The translations under genes were made by a program, and so were the position numbers. Shown here in pieces: positions 17,049-25,965 of a stretch of 64,000 nt of DNA. Every line of letters starts with the position of its first letter. Positions within the stretch are counted from its first letter, which is position 1. Below the pieces are notes generated by a model. The model was not told the origin of the DNA. It searched no databases and was given only the letters and a program-made list of their open reading frames with translations. Source of the DNA: Bacteroidales bacterium (GTDB taxonomy: Bacteria; Bacteroidota; Bacteroidia; Bacteroidales; Muribaculaceae); contig SFEA01000002.1 in assembly GCA_004557385.1 (NCBI GenBank), positions 1 through 64,000 of the forward strand, read 5' to 3'.

Positions 17049-18029
17049 TCATATCATTGTAGCAGCTTTAATGGCGGGATGAGAGGCAATGTAGGGATAC
17101 TCTTTTATGAGGTTTGCCACCACGGCGCGAGTGTCGGCGTCGAATCGGGCAATAGCGTCGGGGTTATCGGTGATGTGGCGATGGTTGAGGCGCTTGTTCA
17201 CGCGCTCGCAGCGGCTCACGGCCTGCGAGGTGCGGTCGTCGAAGAACGTGGCTTGAAACGCTTGCCAGATGTATTCCACAGCCACGTCGCTGGGGTGCAC
17301 CATATCGGCGGCGTAGAACCGATAGTCGCGCAGGTCGTCCATCACAATCTCGTATGACGGGAAATAGGTGACTTTATCGGGCATCAACCTGACGATGTTG
17401 TCAGCCACCACTCGCAGCATGGCTTTGCTCAGGCTGTTTTGCGAGAGCCCGTCGGCAATGTGGCGTATTGGGCTAACGGTGATGATTATGTTGATGTTAG
17501 GGTTGAGCTTGAGCAGCTCGGCGAAAGCGTTGTGCAGAGCGTCGGTCATGGCTTCGATGCTCGCCATCGAGCGCACAAATTCATGTCCCGGCAGTTTGTG
17601 GCAGTTGCTCACCACGCAGCCCGACGGGCGGTGTCGATACACCATGGCAGTGCCGAGTGTGACGATGAGGGCACGGGCATTTTGCAGGTGCTCGTGGCAC
17701 GAAGCTATGCGGTTGTTCATGCCCTCGAGGGCGCGCAGCTTGTTGCTTCGCGACATTTTTGAGTGAAAGAGGAAACTGTTCCACATGCCTCCGGCAAGAA
17801 ACACGTCGTCGCCGGTGAGCGGAGTGTTGCCTACGGCTCGCAGCAGATTGGTGGCGATACTCAGCGGATTGTAAATCGGGCCGAACGCATTGGCATCGAC
17901 GTTCATCATTGCCATGCGCATGCGGGCGCCGATGTTGTCGCTGAAGCATGAGCCCAGAAGCACTGTGGCATCGGCATGCGTAATCATGCCGCGACATTCA
18001 TCGATTTTTATTGCTGTTCTCAGTTCCAT
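17049..18029 (-). CDS. GSCFA-domain protein
   Basis: A 326-residue protein of the GSCFA family, named after the motif seen here as LLGSCFSDNIG near residue 26. The family is related to SGNH/GDSL hydrolases, so an esterase-like activity is possible, but no function is established. No signal peptide is apparent, so it is probably cytoplasmic. It is the first gene of the six-gene run (GSCFA, murF-alr, tadA, PRTase, codB, esterase), with a TATATTTG promoter element just upstream at 18053-18060. Confidence 0.85.
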   Translation of the reverse strand: MELRTAIKIDECRGMITHADATVLLGSCFSDNIGARMRMAMMNVDANAFGPIYNPLSIATNLLRAVGNTPLTGDDVFLAGGMWNSFLFHSKMSRSNKLRALEGMNNRIASCHEHLQNARALIVTLGTAMVYRHRPSGCVVSNCHKLPGHEFVRSMASIEAMTDALHNAFAELLKLNPNINIIITVSPIRHIADGLSQNSLSKAMLRVVADNIVRLMPDKVTYFPSYEIVMDDLRDYRFYAADMVHPSDVAVEYIWQAFQATFFDDRTSQAVSRCERVNKRLNHRHITDNPDAIARFDADTRAVVANLIKEYPYIASHPAIKAATMI

Positions 18030-18052
18030 TTCAATTTCAACGAAGTTTGGTG

Positions 18053-18060
18053 CAAATATA
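18053..18060 (-). promoter_or_regulatory. -7 element before the GSCFA-murF-alr gene run
   Basis: TATATTTG on the minus strand fits TAnnTTTG and leaves a leader of about 15-20 bases before the GSCFA start codon. No clear -33 element is visible. All six downstream genes are spaced by 28-44 bases, so this may drive the whole run. Confidence 0.5.
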
Positions 18061-18154
18061 CGAAAAAAATATACATAATTGGGTGTTGCGAGGCACTATT
18101 GCACGATTGCTGTGTGCTTTGTGTGTGGCGTGCGCGCGTAACGGCGTAACAAAA

Positions 18155-18193
18155 AACCATCCCACGGCGGCAATAGATGTCGGTGGGATGGTT
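18155..18193 (-). terminator. Terminator of gyrB
   Basis: AACCATCCCAC (18155-18165) pairs perfectly with GTGGGATGGTT (18183-18193). On the minus strand the stem is followed by TTTT, which places it just downstream of the gyrB stop codon. Confidence 0.88.
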
Positions 18194-18227
18194 TGTGTGT
18201 ATTGTGATGCTCGTGTGAGCTTCGCAA

Positions 18228-20192
18228 TCAGGTGTCGATGTTGGCGTAGGTGGCGTTTTCCTCAATGAACTGGCGTCGAGGTTCAACGTCTTCGCCCATA
18301 AGCATCGAGAACACGCGGTCGGCTTCGGCAGCATCGTCGATTTGCACTTGCTTGAGAATGCGGTTCTCGGGGTCCATGGTGGTTTCCCACAGCTGTTCGG
18401 GGTTCATCTCGCCAAGACCTTTGTAGCGCTGAATCTTGATGTTCTTTTCTTCACCTTGACCGTAGGTGTCGATGAAGCGCTGCTTTTGCAGGTCGTCCCA
18501 GCAATATTCTTCGCGCGAGCCTTTCGACAACTTGTACAACGGCGGAGTGGCAATGTAGAGGTAGCCGTTCTCGATAATCGGACGCATGCGGCGGAAGAAG
18601 AACGTCATCAGCAGGGTGCCGATGTGAGCGCCGTCGACGTCGGCATCGGTCATGATGATAATCTTGTGATAGCGCAGCTTGCTCAGGTTGGCTTCTTTAG
18701 GGTCGTTTTCGGTGCCAATGGTCACGCCAAGAGCCTTGAACATGTTCACGATTTCTTCGCTGTCGAGCACGCGGTGGTCCATAGCCTTCTCCACATTCAA
18801 AATCTTGCCTCGCAGTGGCAGGATGGCTTGGAAAGCACGGTCGCGACCTTGCTTGGCTGAACCGCCTGCCGAATCACCCTCCACGAGGAACAACTCGCTG
18901 TCCTCGGCGTTGCGGCTCTGACAGTCGGCGAGTTTGCCAGGCAGACCGCCGCCCAGCAGCGGAGTTTTGCGAGTGATGCGTTCACGAGCCTGTTGTGCGG
19001 CGTGGCGGGCAGTGGCAGCAAGCACCACCTTCTCCACAATTGTCTTGGCTTGCTTTGGATGCTCCTCGAGATAAACCGACAGAGCTTCGCGTATTGCCAC
19101 TTCAACGGCGCCAATCACTTCCTTGTTGCCGAGCTTGGTCTTAGTTTGACCTTCGAATTGCGGTTCGAGAACTTTCACCGAAATCACGGCAGTCAAGCCT
19201 TCGCGGAAGTCGTCGGGGTCGATTTTCACCTTCACCTTCTCCAGCATCTTGTTGTCCTCGGCATATTTGCGCAAGGTGCCGCCAAGACCGCGACGGAATC
19301 CGGTGAGGTGCGTACCGCCCTCTATGGTGTTGATGTTGTTCACAAACGACAGCACGTTTTCGTTGAATGTGGTGTTGTAGGTCATAGCCACTTCCACCGG
19401 AATGCCTTGCTTCTCTGTGCTGATGTGAATCACGTCGTTGATGAGCGATTCCTTGTTATGGTCGATGTAACGAACAAACTCGTTCAAGCCGGTTTCGCTG
19501 TAGAAGCGTTCGTGGCGAGGATTGCCTTGCTCGTCGCGCTCGCGCAAGTCGGTGAGCGTTAGCTCAATGCCGGCATTGAGGAACGCCAAGTCGCGCAGGC
19601 GCATAGCCAGACGCTTGTATTCGTAAACCGTTTCGGTGAAGATATCCGGGTCGGGGTGGAAAAACACCGTTGTGCCGTGGCCTTCGGTTTCGCCAATCAC
19701 CTTCACCGGGCAAGTGGGCTTACCCTTTGCGTATTCTTGCATGTACACTTTGCCTTCGCGGCGCACCTCGGCGCGCAGATAGGTGCTAAGTGCGTTCACG
19801 CACGACACGCCCACGCCGTGCAGACCGCCCGACACTTTGTAAGAGCCTTTGTCGAACTTACCGCCGGCATGCAGCACGGTCATAACCACTTCAAGCGCCG
19901 ATTTGTGCAGCTTTTCGTGCTCGTCAACCGGGATGCCGCGGCCGTTATCTTCCACTTGTATGCTGTTGTCCTCGGTGACAATAACGTCGATGCGAGTTGC
20001 AAAACCGGCAAGAGCCTCGTCGATGGAGTTGTCAACCACCTCGCTCACCAAGTGGTGCAGACCCTTCACGCTGGTGTCGCCTATATACATGGCCGGACGC
20101 TTGCGCACTGCTTCAAGTCCTTCAAGAACCTGAATATTATGCGCCGAATATTCGCCTGTCTGTTGTTCTAATTCTTCGTTTTCTTCTGCCAT
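18228..20192 (-). CDS. gyrB: DNA gyrase subunit B
   Basis: The ATPase subunit of DNA gyrase, which introduces negative supercoils with GyrA. The GHKL ATPase domain shows VRKRPAMYIGD, DNSIDEALAG, EDNGRGIPV and GGLHGVGVSCVNALS. The TOPRIM domain has LVEGDSAGGSA and the metal-binding TDADVDGAH, and the C terminus carries IQRYKGLGEMNPEQLWETTMDP. At 654 residues it matches Bacteroidales GyrB and lacks the insertion seen in E. coli. MAEENEELEQQ at the N terminus is a short acidic tail. The gene is single, ends at a strong hairpin, and gyrA is not in the window. Confidence 0.97.
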   Translation of the reverse strand: MAEENEELEQQTGEYSAHNIQVLEGLEAVRKRPAMYIGDTSVKGLHHLVSEVVDNSIDEALAGFATRIDVIVTEDNSIQVEDNGRGIPVDEHEKLHKSALEVVMTVLHAGGKFDKGSYKVSGGLHGVGVSCVNALSTYLRAEVRREGKVYMQEYAKGKPTCPVKVIGETEGHGTTVFFHPDPDIFTETVYEYKRLAMRLRDLAFLNAGIELTLTDLRERDEQGNPRHERFYSETGLNEFVRYIDHNKESLINDVIHISTEKQGIPVEVAMTYNTTFNENVLSFVNNINTIEGGTHLTGFRRGLGGTLRKYAEDNKMLEKVKVKIDPDDFREGLTAVISVKVLEPQFEGQTKTKLGNKEVIGAVEVAIREALSVYLEEHPKQAKTIVEKVVLAATARHAAQQARERITRKTPLLGGGLPGKLADCQSRNAEDSELFLVEGDSAGGSAKQGRDRAFQAILPLRGKILNVEKAMDHRVLDSEEIVNMFKALGVTIGTENDPKEANLSKLRYHKIIIMTDADVDGAHIGTLLMTFFFRRMRPIIENGYLYIATPPLYKLSKGSREEYCWDDLQKQRFIDTYGQGEEKNIKIQRYKGLGEMNPEQLWETTMDPENRILKQVQIDDAAEADRVFSMLMGEDVEPRRQFIEENATYANIDT

Positions 20193-20634
20193 TTCTCTAT
20201 TTTAAATTATTGAATTTAGAGTGTCGTAATCAAAAAAAATATTGTGTTTGCTCAGCTTTTGTGCCAAATGTCCGACGCGTTTGCCTCGCCTAAATACACT
20301 TCTGCCAAAAAACATACAAAAATACAAAAAATTATCCGAAACTGAAAGAAAACCGCCCGAATTTGCTTGAATGGCACGGTTAATGGCGTTTTGGAGATAT
20401 TTGTGTTGTAGCTGACGAGCCAAGTTAAATTTCTGTCAGTTTAACAACCTATTAAAAACGAAGTAAAACAATTAAAATGAGAGGCGTTAGTTGGATATTT
20501 TGCATTACAAACACACATATTTTGGTGTGAAATCGTTAAATATTGTGTCTTTTTTATCATTTCATGCATCAACATATCATAAAATAAAGAAAAAGTTGTA
20601 GTTTTGTATTAGTAAATAAATATTGAATGTCATT
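20193..20634. other. AT-rich gap between gyrB and the HipBA pair
   Basis: Holds the divergent promoters. On the minus strand TATTTTTG (complement of 20317-20324) is a possible gyrB -7 element. A weak inverted repeat CTGAC/GTCAG spans 20412-20439. On the plus strand TAGTTTTG at 20599-20606 is the likely -7 element of the HTH gene. I see no gene here. Confidence 0.5.
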
Positions 20635-20967
20635 ATGAGCAAAACAACTATGGGCACAAAGCTCCCGAGAAAGCTTGAGCAGAAGATGCAGACAGTTGGC
20701 GAACAAATCAAACTGGCGCGTTTGCGTCGCAACCTAAGTGTGGCACAGGTTGCCGAACGTGCCACCTGTTCTCCGCTTACGGTTGCCCGCATTGAGAAAG
20801 GAGCACCTACTGTTGCCATAGGTATTTATGTGCGTGTGCTCTACGCTTTACAGCTCGATGATGACATCTTGTTGCTTGCGCAGAAGGATGAGATGGGTCG
20901 TGCTTTGCAGGACCTCGCCCTTAAACATCGAGAACGTGCATCAAAAAAGGAACTGACGAACAAGTGA
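20635..20967 (+). CDS. HTH (XRE/HipB-like) antitoxin and repressor
   Basis: A 110-residue DNA-binding protein with an XRE-type helix-turn-helix at about residues 20-75 (GEQIKLARLRRNLSVAQVAERA, then SPLTVARIEKGAPTVAIG). An in-frame TTG at 20623 exists, but the ATG at 20635 (MSKTTMGTK) is the better start and sits about 30 bases after a TAGTTTTG promoter element. It immediately precedes a hipA gene, so it should be the HipB-type antitoxin that neutralises HipA and represses the operon. The C terminus is Lys-rich and probably disordered. Base composition is lower in GC than the flanking housekeeping genes. Confidence 0.85.
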   Translation: MSKTTMGTKLPRKLEQKMQTVGEQIKLARLRRNLSVAQVAERATCSPLTVARIEKGAPTVAIGIYVRVLYALQLDDDILLLAQKDEMGRALQDLALKHRERASKKELTNK

Positions 20968-20969
20968 GA

Positions 20970-20995
20970 GCAAACCTAAGCTCGCTTGGGTTTGC
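20970..20995 (+). other. Perfectly placed hairpin between hipB-like and hipA genes
   Basis: GCAAACCTAAG (20970-20980) pairs with CTTGGGTTTGC (20985-20995) through a four-base CTCG loop, with one G-T pair in 11. It starts three bases after the antitoxin stop codon and has no T run, so it is more likely an RNA element that tunes the antitoxin:toxin ratio, or an operator, than a terminator. Confidence 0.7.
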
Positions 20996-21032
20996 CGAAC
21001 GAGGAGGAAAAAAGAAAAAGTAAAAAAAAACT

Positions 21033-22292
21033 ATGCGTACATTATGTATATATGCAGATTTCGACTGGCTTGACGAGCCATTGTTGGTTGGCGAATTGGG
21101 CTATGAATCGCTTCGTGGCTCGGATTATTATTCTTTCAAGTATGACAATGACTGGCTTCGTCGGTACGGCAGTCTATTCCTGAGTGCTGACATCAATAAC
21201 TATCCAGGTCAGCAATATACACAACCAGATAGGGACATTTTCGGCTGCTTCAGCGATGCTTTGCCTGACCGTTGGGGACGGTTGCTGCTGAACAGACGTG
21301 AACAAATCCTTGCCACTGAAGAGAAACGTGCCATCCGTAAACTCTCCTCATTCGATTACCTTATGGGTATCGATGATTTTTCACGTATGGGCGGTTTCCG
21401 TTTCAAGGAATCGCAAGACGGTGAATTCATTAACTGTGAGAAATCTCTCCGCATTCCTCCCTTGACTGATATACGTGCATTGGTGGCAGCCAGTATGGCG
21501 ATTGAAAAGAGTGAGGAATTGAACCAACTGCCTGAAAAGAAATGGCTGCTGCAACTTGTTCATCCAGGTACTTCACTTGGCGGTGCACGTCCTAAAGCAG
21601 GAGTCATAGATGATAAAGGCTGTCTTTGTATTGCCAAGTTCCCATCAAGGAATGATAATTACGATGTCGGCCTGTGGGAGCATCATAGTCATCTATTGGC
21701 AAAGGAGTCGGGCGTGGTAGCAGCCGATACAGGCATTGTTGAGACTGGAGGGAAGTATCATGCCTTGCTTTCTAAGCGTTTCGATAGGGATGCCGACGGA
21801 CGAAGAAAGCATTTTGCATCTGCCATGACCCTGCTGGGGTTGACTGATGGCTGTGATGCAAAGACGGGGAACGGTTATTTGGACATTGTGGACTTCATCC
21901 TGCAGAACTGCTGTGATGTGGAAGAAAACCTGCGTCAACTCTATCGCCGTGTGGCATTCAATATCGTCATAGGCAATAGTGATGACCATTTCCGGAATCA
22001 TGGTTTCCTGCTTACTCCAAAAGGTTGGACGCTCTCACCAGCTTATGATATGAATCCTACTCTGAATGAATATCAGGCATTGCTCATCAACTCCACAACC
22101 AACCGTGCAGACCTTCGTGTGCTCCTCGATTCATCTGAGGAATACATGATTGGCAAGGAAGAAGCTGGACGAATCATCGATGAAGTTAAGGCTGGTGTGA
22201 AGCATTGGAAGTCAATAGCCACTCGACTTGGCATAGCCAAACGAGAAATGGATGTGTTTGAACAGGTGTATAATAGGTGCTTTCGTAGCTAA
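21033..22292 (+). CDS. hipA: HipA-family serine/threonine kinase toxin
   Basis: A 419-residue HipA kinase. HipA toxins phosphorylate a translation target (glutamyl-tRNA synthetase in E. coli) and cause growth arrest. The N-terminal subdomain ends at PDRWGRLLL; the ATP-binding loop is GTSLGGARPKAGV; the catalytic aspartate is in VIGNSDDHFRNHGFL, and the metal-binding one in SPAYDMNPT. All kinase residues look intact. The antitoxin gene ends 65 bases upstream, with a hairpin between them. GC content is lower than in gyrB or glgB, which suggests horizontal acquisition. A purine-rich GAGGAGG at 21001-21007 is too far from the start to act as a ribosome site. Confidence 0.9.
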   Translation: MRTLCIYADFDWLDEPLLVGELGYESLRGSDYYSFKYDNDWLRRYGSLFLSADINNYPGQQYTQPDRDIFGCFSDALPDRWGRLLLNRREQILATEEKRAIRKLSSFDYLMGIDDFSRMGGFRFKESQDGEFINCEKSLRIPPLTDIRALVAASMAIEKSEELNQLPEKKWLLQLVHPGTSLGGARPKAGVIDDKGCLCIAKFPSRNDNYDVGLWEHHSHLLAKESGVVAADTGIVETGGKYHALLSKRFDRDADGRRKHFASAMTLLGLTDGCDAKTGNGYLDIVDFILQNCCDVEENLRQLYRRVAFNIVIGNSDDHFRNHGFLLTPKGWTLSPAYDMNPTLNEYQALLINSTTNRADLRVLLDSSEEYMIGKEEAGRIIDEVKAGVKHWKSIATRLGIAKREMDVFEQVYNRCFRS

Positions 22293-22307
22293 GGTGATAA
22301 AAACACG

Positions 22308-22341
22308 GCATGCCTGCTCTCGGGCTTGAGGGCAGGCATGC
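22308..22341 (-). terminator. Terminator between hipA and glgB
   Basis: GCATGCCTGC (22308-22317) pairs with GCAGGCATGC (22332-22341). On the minus strand the stem is followed by GTGTTTTT, so it ends glgB; on the plus strand there is no T run, but it could also act for hipA. Confidence 0.75.
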
Positions 22342-22369
22342 TCAATATTACAGTTGCTGAGTATTTGCT

Positions 22370-24511
22370 TTATTTCTTGGCTTTTGGCTTGGCAGCGGTT
22401 TTCTTGGCGGTTGATTTTGCCTTGGGCGCTGCCTTGTCGGTGGCTTTCTTGGCGCAAGGTTTGCGCTTGGGTTTTTCAGGTTCAACAACCACAGGTTCGC
22501 TCACCATCTTCAGCACTTGCATGGTGCGAGCCGGCAGATAGAGGCGCAGCCAGCCGAGCCCGTACTTGGCATAAAGTTCGTCGCTTTCGGTGAAATGGTG
22601 CATTGAGCTGTCGATGTTGCCGTAGCCGCCATATTTCGGGTCGTCGCTGTCCATCACGCCGGCATATTCGCCGATAGGGGCGAGGATGCCATAATCGCTA
22701 AGCGAGCGGTTAGGGCTGAAATTGTAGACGAACAGATATTGCCCGCGACTGTAGGCAAGCACTTGGTCGTCGTCCTTCTCCCAACGCTTTTCCACCGGGG
22801 TGGCTTCGAACTTCTTTATGCCACCGATGAGGTGAATCATATCGTTGTCGAAGGCGTTGAGGAAGCGATATTTGAGGTCCTGACGGTCGACGAGTGCCCA
22901 TTGGCGACGAGCGTATTTGTGCGACCATCCGTTGCCTTCGCGCGGGAAGTCAATCCATTCGGGATGACCGAATTCGTTGCCCATGAAATTGAGGTAACCG
23001 CCGTTGATGGTTGAGGCAGTGACCATGCGAATCATTTTGTGCAGAGCCATGCCGCGGTCGACGGTAGCGTCGTTGTCGCCCACCATCATGTGCCAATACA
23101 TTGCGCTGTCGATAAGGCGGAAGATGATGGTTTTGTCGCCCACAAGTGCTTGGTCGTGACTTTCGGCATAGCTGATGGTTTTCTCGTCGGCGCGACGGTT
23201 GGTGAGTTCCCAGAAGATTGAAGTGGGGTGCCAATCTTCGTCCTTGCGCTCTTTAATGGTCTTAATCCAATAGTCGGGTATGCCCATTGCCATGCGATAG
23301 TCGAAGCCCATACCGCCCTTGGCAAATGGCAGAGCCAAGCCTGGCATACCGCTCATTTCTTCGGCGATGGTGATGGCTTTTGGGTTAACCTCGTGAATGA
23401 GCAGGTTGGCAAGGGTGAGGTAGGTGATGGCGTTAACGTCCTGATTGCCGTTGTAGTAGTCGCCATAGCCGCCAAATGCTTGTCCGAGTCCGTGGTTATA
23501 ATAGAGCATCGAGGTGACGCCGTCGAAGCGGAAGCCGTCGAAGCGATATTCCTCGAGCCAGAATTTGCAGTTCGAGAGCAAGAAGTGCAGCACTTCGTTC
23601 TTGCCATAGTCGAAGCAGAGCGAGTCCCATGCCGGATGTTCGCGGCGGCTTGGGTCGCTGTAGAAATATTGGTCGGGCGTGCCGTCGAATCGGCCTAAGC
23701 CTTCAGCCTCGTTTTTCACAGCGTGGCTATGCACAATGTCCATAATCACAGCAATGCCGCGCGAGTGAGCGTCGTCGATGAGCGCTTTCAGTTCTTCGGG
23801 TGTGCCAAAGCGGCTCGAAGCGGCATAGAAACTCGACACGTGATAGCCAAACGAACCATAGTAAGGATGTTCTTGAATAGCCATTATTTGTATGGCGTTG
23901 TAGCCGTCGGCAGCCACGCGAGGCAGCACGTTAGTGCGAAATTCCTCGTATGTGCCCACCTTTTCGGCATCTTGTCCCATGCCTATGTGGCACTCGTAGA
24001 TGAGCAGCGGCTGTGTGTTGGGCTTGAACTTCTTAACCTGAAATTGATAAGGTGCAACGTCCCACACCTGAGCCGAGAAAATTTTTGTGGCTTCGTCCTG
24101 CACCACGCGGGTGGCATAGGAAGGAATGCGTTCGCCTTCGCCGCCGTCCCAGTGCATGCGCAGTTTATATAGGTCGCCATGCTTCATCTGGTCGGCATCG
24201 AGGGTTATTTCCCACACGCCGTTTTCTTTCTTTTCGAGAGCATAGCTTGGATATTCGCCCCAATCGTTGAACGTGCCCGAGAGGAATATGGCAGTTGCAT
24301 TCGGAGCCCATTCGCGGAACACCCAGCCGCCGTCGGCTGTGTGGTGAAGTCCGAAATAGTTGTAGGCGTTGGCGAAATCGCTGAGCGAGCCATCGGCTCC
24401 AACCAATTCAATCTGTTTTCTGAGCACATCTTCGTGGCGGCCGTTGATTGCGTCGGCATACGGTTCAAGCCACGGGTCGTTCTTTACGATGGGGAGGACT
24501 TTCTTTTTCAT
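22370..24511 (-). CDS. glgB: 1,4-alpha-glucan branching enzyme with a basic C-terminal tail
   Basis: A GH13 enzyme that makes alpha-1,6 branches in glycogen. The ATG at 24511 (MKKKVLPIVKN) is chosen over the upstream ATG at 24574, which would add a short hydrophobic stretch and overlap the promoter. An N-terminal CBM48-like domain (WVFREWAPNATAIFLSGTFNDW) precedes the GH13 core. Catalytic-region motifs are DIVHSHAVKN, GFRFDGVTSM with the nucleophile Asp, TIAEEMSGMP with the acid Glu, and SYAESHDQAL. Length is 713 residues; the last ~40 are an Ala/Lys/Pro-rich run that ordinary GlgB proteins lack. No other glg genes are nearby. Confidence 0.92.
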   Translation of the reverse strand: MKKKVLPIVKNDPWLEPYADAINGRHEDVLRKQIELVGADGSLSDFANAYNYFGLHHTADGGWVFREWAPNATAIFLSGTFNDWGEYPSYALEKKENGVWEITLDADQMKHGDLYKLRMHWDGGEGERIPSYATRVVQDEATKIFSAQVWDVAPYQFQVKKFKPNTQPLLIYECHIGMGQDAEKVGTYEEFRTNVLPRVAADGYNAIQIMAIQEHPYYGSFGYHVSSFYAASSRFGTPEELKALIDDAHSRGIAVIMDIVHSHAVKNEAEGLGRFDGTPDQYFYSDPSRREHPAWDSLCFDYGKNEVLHFLLSNCKFWLEEYRFDGFRFDGVTSMLYYNHGLGQAFGGYGDYYNGNQDVNAITYLTLANLLIHEVNPKAITIAEEMSGMPGLALPFAKGGMGFDYRMAMGIPDYWIKTIKERKDEDWHPTSIFWELTNRRADEKTISYAESHDQALVGDKTIIFRLIDSAMYWHMMVGDNDATVDRGMALHKMIRMVTASTINGGYLNFMGNEFGHPEWIDFPREGNGWSHKYARRQWALVDRQDLKYRFLNAFDNDMIHLIGGIKKFEATPVEKRWEKDDDQVLAYSRGQYLFVYNFSPNRSLSDYGILAPIGEYAGVMDSDDPKYGGYGNIDSSMHHFTESDELYAKYGLGWLRLYLPARTMQVLKMVSEPVVVEPEKPKRKPCAKKATDKAAPKAKSTAKKTAAKPKAKK

Positions 24512-24543
24512 ATTCAAATTTAGGGTTATGTTGTAACTGCCAA

Positions 24544-24573
24544 CAAAAATAATGCAAAAGGGCGAAATAAACA
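24544..24573 (-). promoter_or_regulatory. Promoter of glgB
   Basis: On the minus strand TATTTTTG (complement of 24544-24551) is the -7 element, and TTG (complement of 24571-24573) lies 19 bases upstream. This supports the ATG at 24511 as the start of translation. Confidence 0.6.
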
Positions 24574-24609
24574 ACTGCGCAAGGCTCTAATTGCACACAA
24601 AAAAGTCGG

Positions 24610-25377
24610 TTATGACGAGTGATTGCTGCATGCCGCACATTCTTCGTTGCGGCAGAAGGGCACGGTGTGGAATTGCATCGATGCAATGTCGAAGGTGAGC
24701 AGGCGGTTGGTGAGCAGTTCGCCGGTGCCGGTAATCCATTTGATGGCTTCGGCGGCTTGCAGGCTTCCGGTGATGCCCGGAATCACGCCTAACACGCCCA
24801 CCACTTTGCACGAAGGCACCTGCGAGGCGTCGGGCGGAATAGGGAATATGCAGCGATAGCATGCCGAGCCGGGCACATAGGTCATCAGTTGCCCCTCGAA
24901 GCGCAATATGCCGCCCAGGCAAAACGGTTTGCCGGCAGCCACACAAGCGTCGTTAACCATATATTTCACGGCAAAATTGTCGGTGGCTTCAATCACAAAA
25001 TCGTATTTCGCAATCAATTCGCCGATGTTGTCGGGGGTGAGATAAATGGCGTGCTTTTCAACTGTCACGTCGGGGTTGATTTGCTTGATGCGCAGTTCCG
25101 CAGAGTCGACCTTTGGCATGCCCACGTTTGCACTGTCGTGCACAATTTGGCGTTGCAAGTTTGAGTAGTCAACCTCGTCGCCGTCGGCAATGCCCAGCGT
25201 GCCCACGCCGGCAGCTGCCAGATACATGAGAATTGGCGAACCGAGTCCGCCGGCACCAATCACCAGCACGCGCGCCATGCACAGGCGCCGCTGCCCCTCG
25301 AGCCCAAATTCGCGCAGCTTGATGTGGCGGTCGTAGCGCGCCAGCTGCTCGGCGCTGAATGTGAAGTCTGTTTCCAT
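24610..25377 (-). CDS. MoeB/ThiF/HesA-family adenylyltransferase
   Basis: A 255-residue E1-like enzyme that adenylates the C-terminal glycine of a sulfur-carrier protein (MoaD or ThiS type). The ATP loop is VLVIGAGGLGSPILMYL, the metal and ATP region continues as DGDEVDYSNLQRQI, and ATDNFAVKYMVNDAC follows. Two CxxC pairs (CYRC in mid-protein and CAAC at the C terminus) form the structural zinc site. PSCKVVGVLGVIPG holds the cysteine common to MoeB/ThiF. Without thiamine or molybdopterin genes nearby I cannot choose between ThiF and MoeB; some Bacteroidetes use one such protein for both. Confidence 0.88.
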   Translation of the reverse strand: METDFTFSAEQLARYDRHIKLREFGLEGQRRLCMARVLVIGAGGLGSPILMYLAAAGVGTLGIADGDEVDYSNLQRQIVHDSANVGMPKVDSAELRIKQINPDVTVEKHAIYLTPDNIGELIAKYDFVIEATDNFAVKYMVNDACVAAGKPFCLGGILRFEGQLMTYVPGSACYRCIFPIPPDASQVPSCKVVGVLGVIPGITGSLQAAEAIKWITGTGELLTNRLLTFDIASMQFHTVPFCRNEECAACSNHSS

Positions 25378-25579
25378 CGTAAATGTAACCGTTGGTTATT
25401 TGTGGCAGCAAAATTATCAATTTCGTGCCACATTATCAAGGTGTGCCACGATTTACCCGCCAAAAATACCATCATCGTGGTATGCCCGAACAGCCACCTG
25501 CACGCCGCCAAATTAATTGGGTAAGAAATTGTTTTGCTTTGCGCTATAAAAAATAAGGCTGCGGTGCGAGGGGGTGAAG

Positions 25580-25965
25580 TGACCCCAAAAAATTGGACGG
25601 GTTATTAACTATCCGATTTGAGAAAGAGTTCGGTATTGCACCGGACTCTTTCCTTTTAACCGGGATTTGATTCGTTTATTATTATAGTAATCGATATATC
25701 CGTCCAAAGCCTTCAAGAATGCTTCGGACGATTCAAAATTCTCGGCATACAGAAGTTCAGACTTCATGATGCCGAAGAAGTTTTCGGCCATTGCGTTGTC
25801 AAGACTGTTTCCTTTGCGAGACATGCTTTGTATGATGCCATGTTCCTCAAGTCGTTTACGGTAGCCGAAATGCTGATACTGCCAACCTTGATCGGAATGC
25901 AGTATTAGACCGTCAAGACTATCAAAGCGGACAAAAGCCTTGTCAAGCATATCATACACTTACTC
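25580..25965 (-). mobile_element. Truncated IS3-family insertion sequence
   Basis: The right end begins with the terminal inverted repeat TGACCCCAAAAAATTGGACG at 25580-25599, starting with the TG of IS3 elements. The transposase fragment follows from 25609. The other end is missing: after about 25960 the sequence turns into a surface-glycan gene fragment. No matching inverted repeat was seen within the next 2.5 kb, so this is a remnant. Confidence 0.8.
25609..25959 (-). pseudogene. IS3-family transposase (OrfB), C-terminal fragment
   Basis: About 116 residues of the catalytic rve domain remain. Visible are the second DDE aspartate in LHSDQGWQY, the glutamate in SRKGNSLDNAMAENFFGIMKSE, and the C-terminal YIDYYNNKRIKSRLKGKSPVQYR. 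The first catalytic aspartate, the helix-turn-helix and OrfA are absent; upstream of VYDMLDKAF the frame meets a stop. It cannot be active. The motif set places it in the IS150 group of IS3. Confidence 0.9.
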
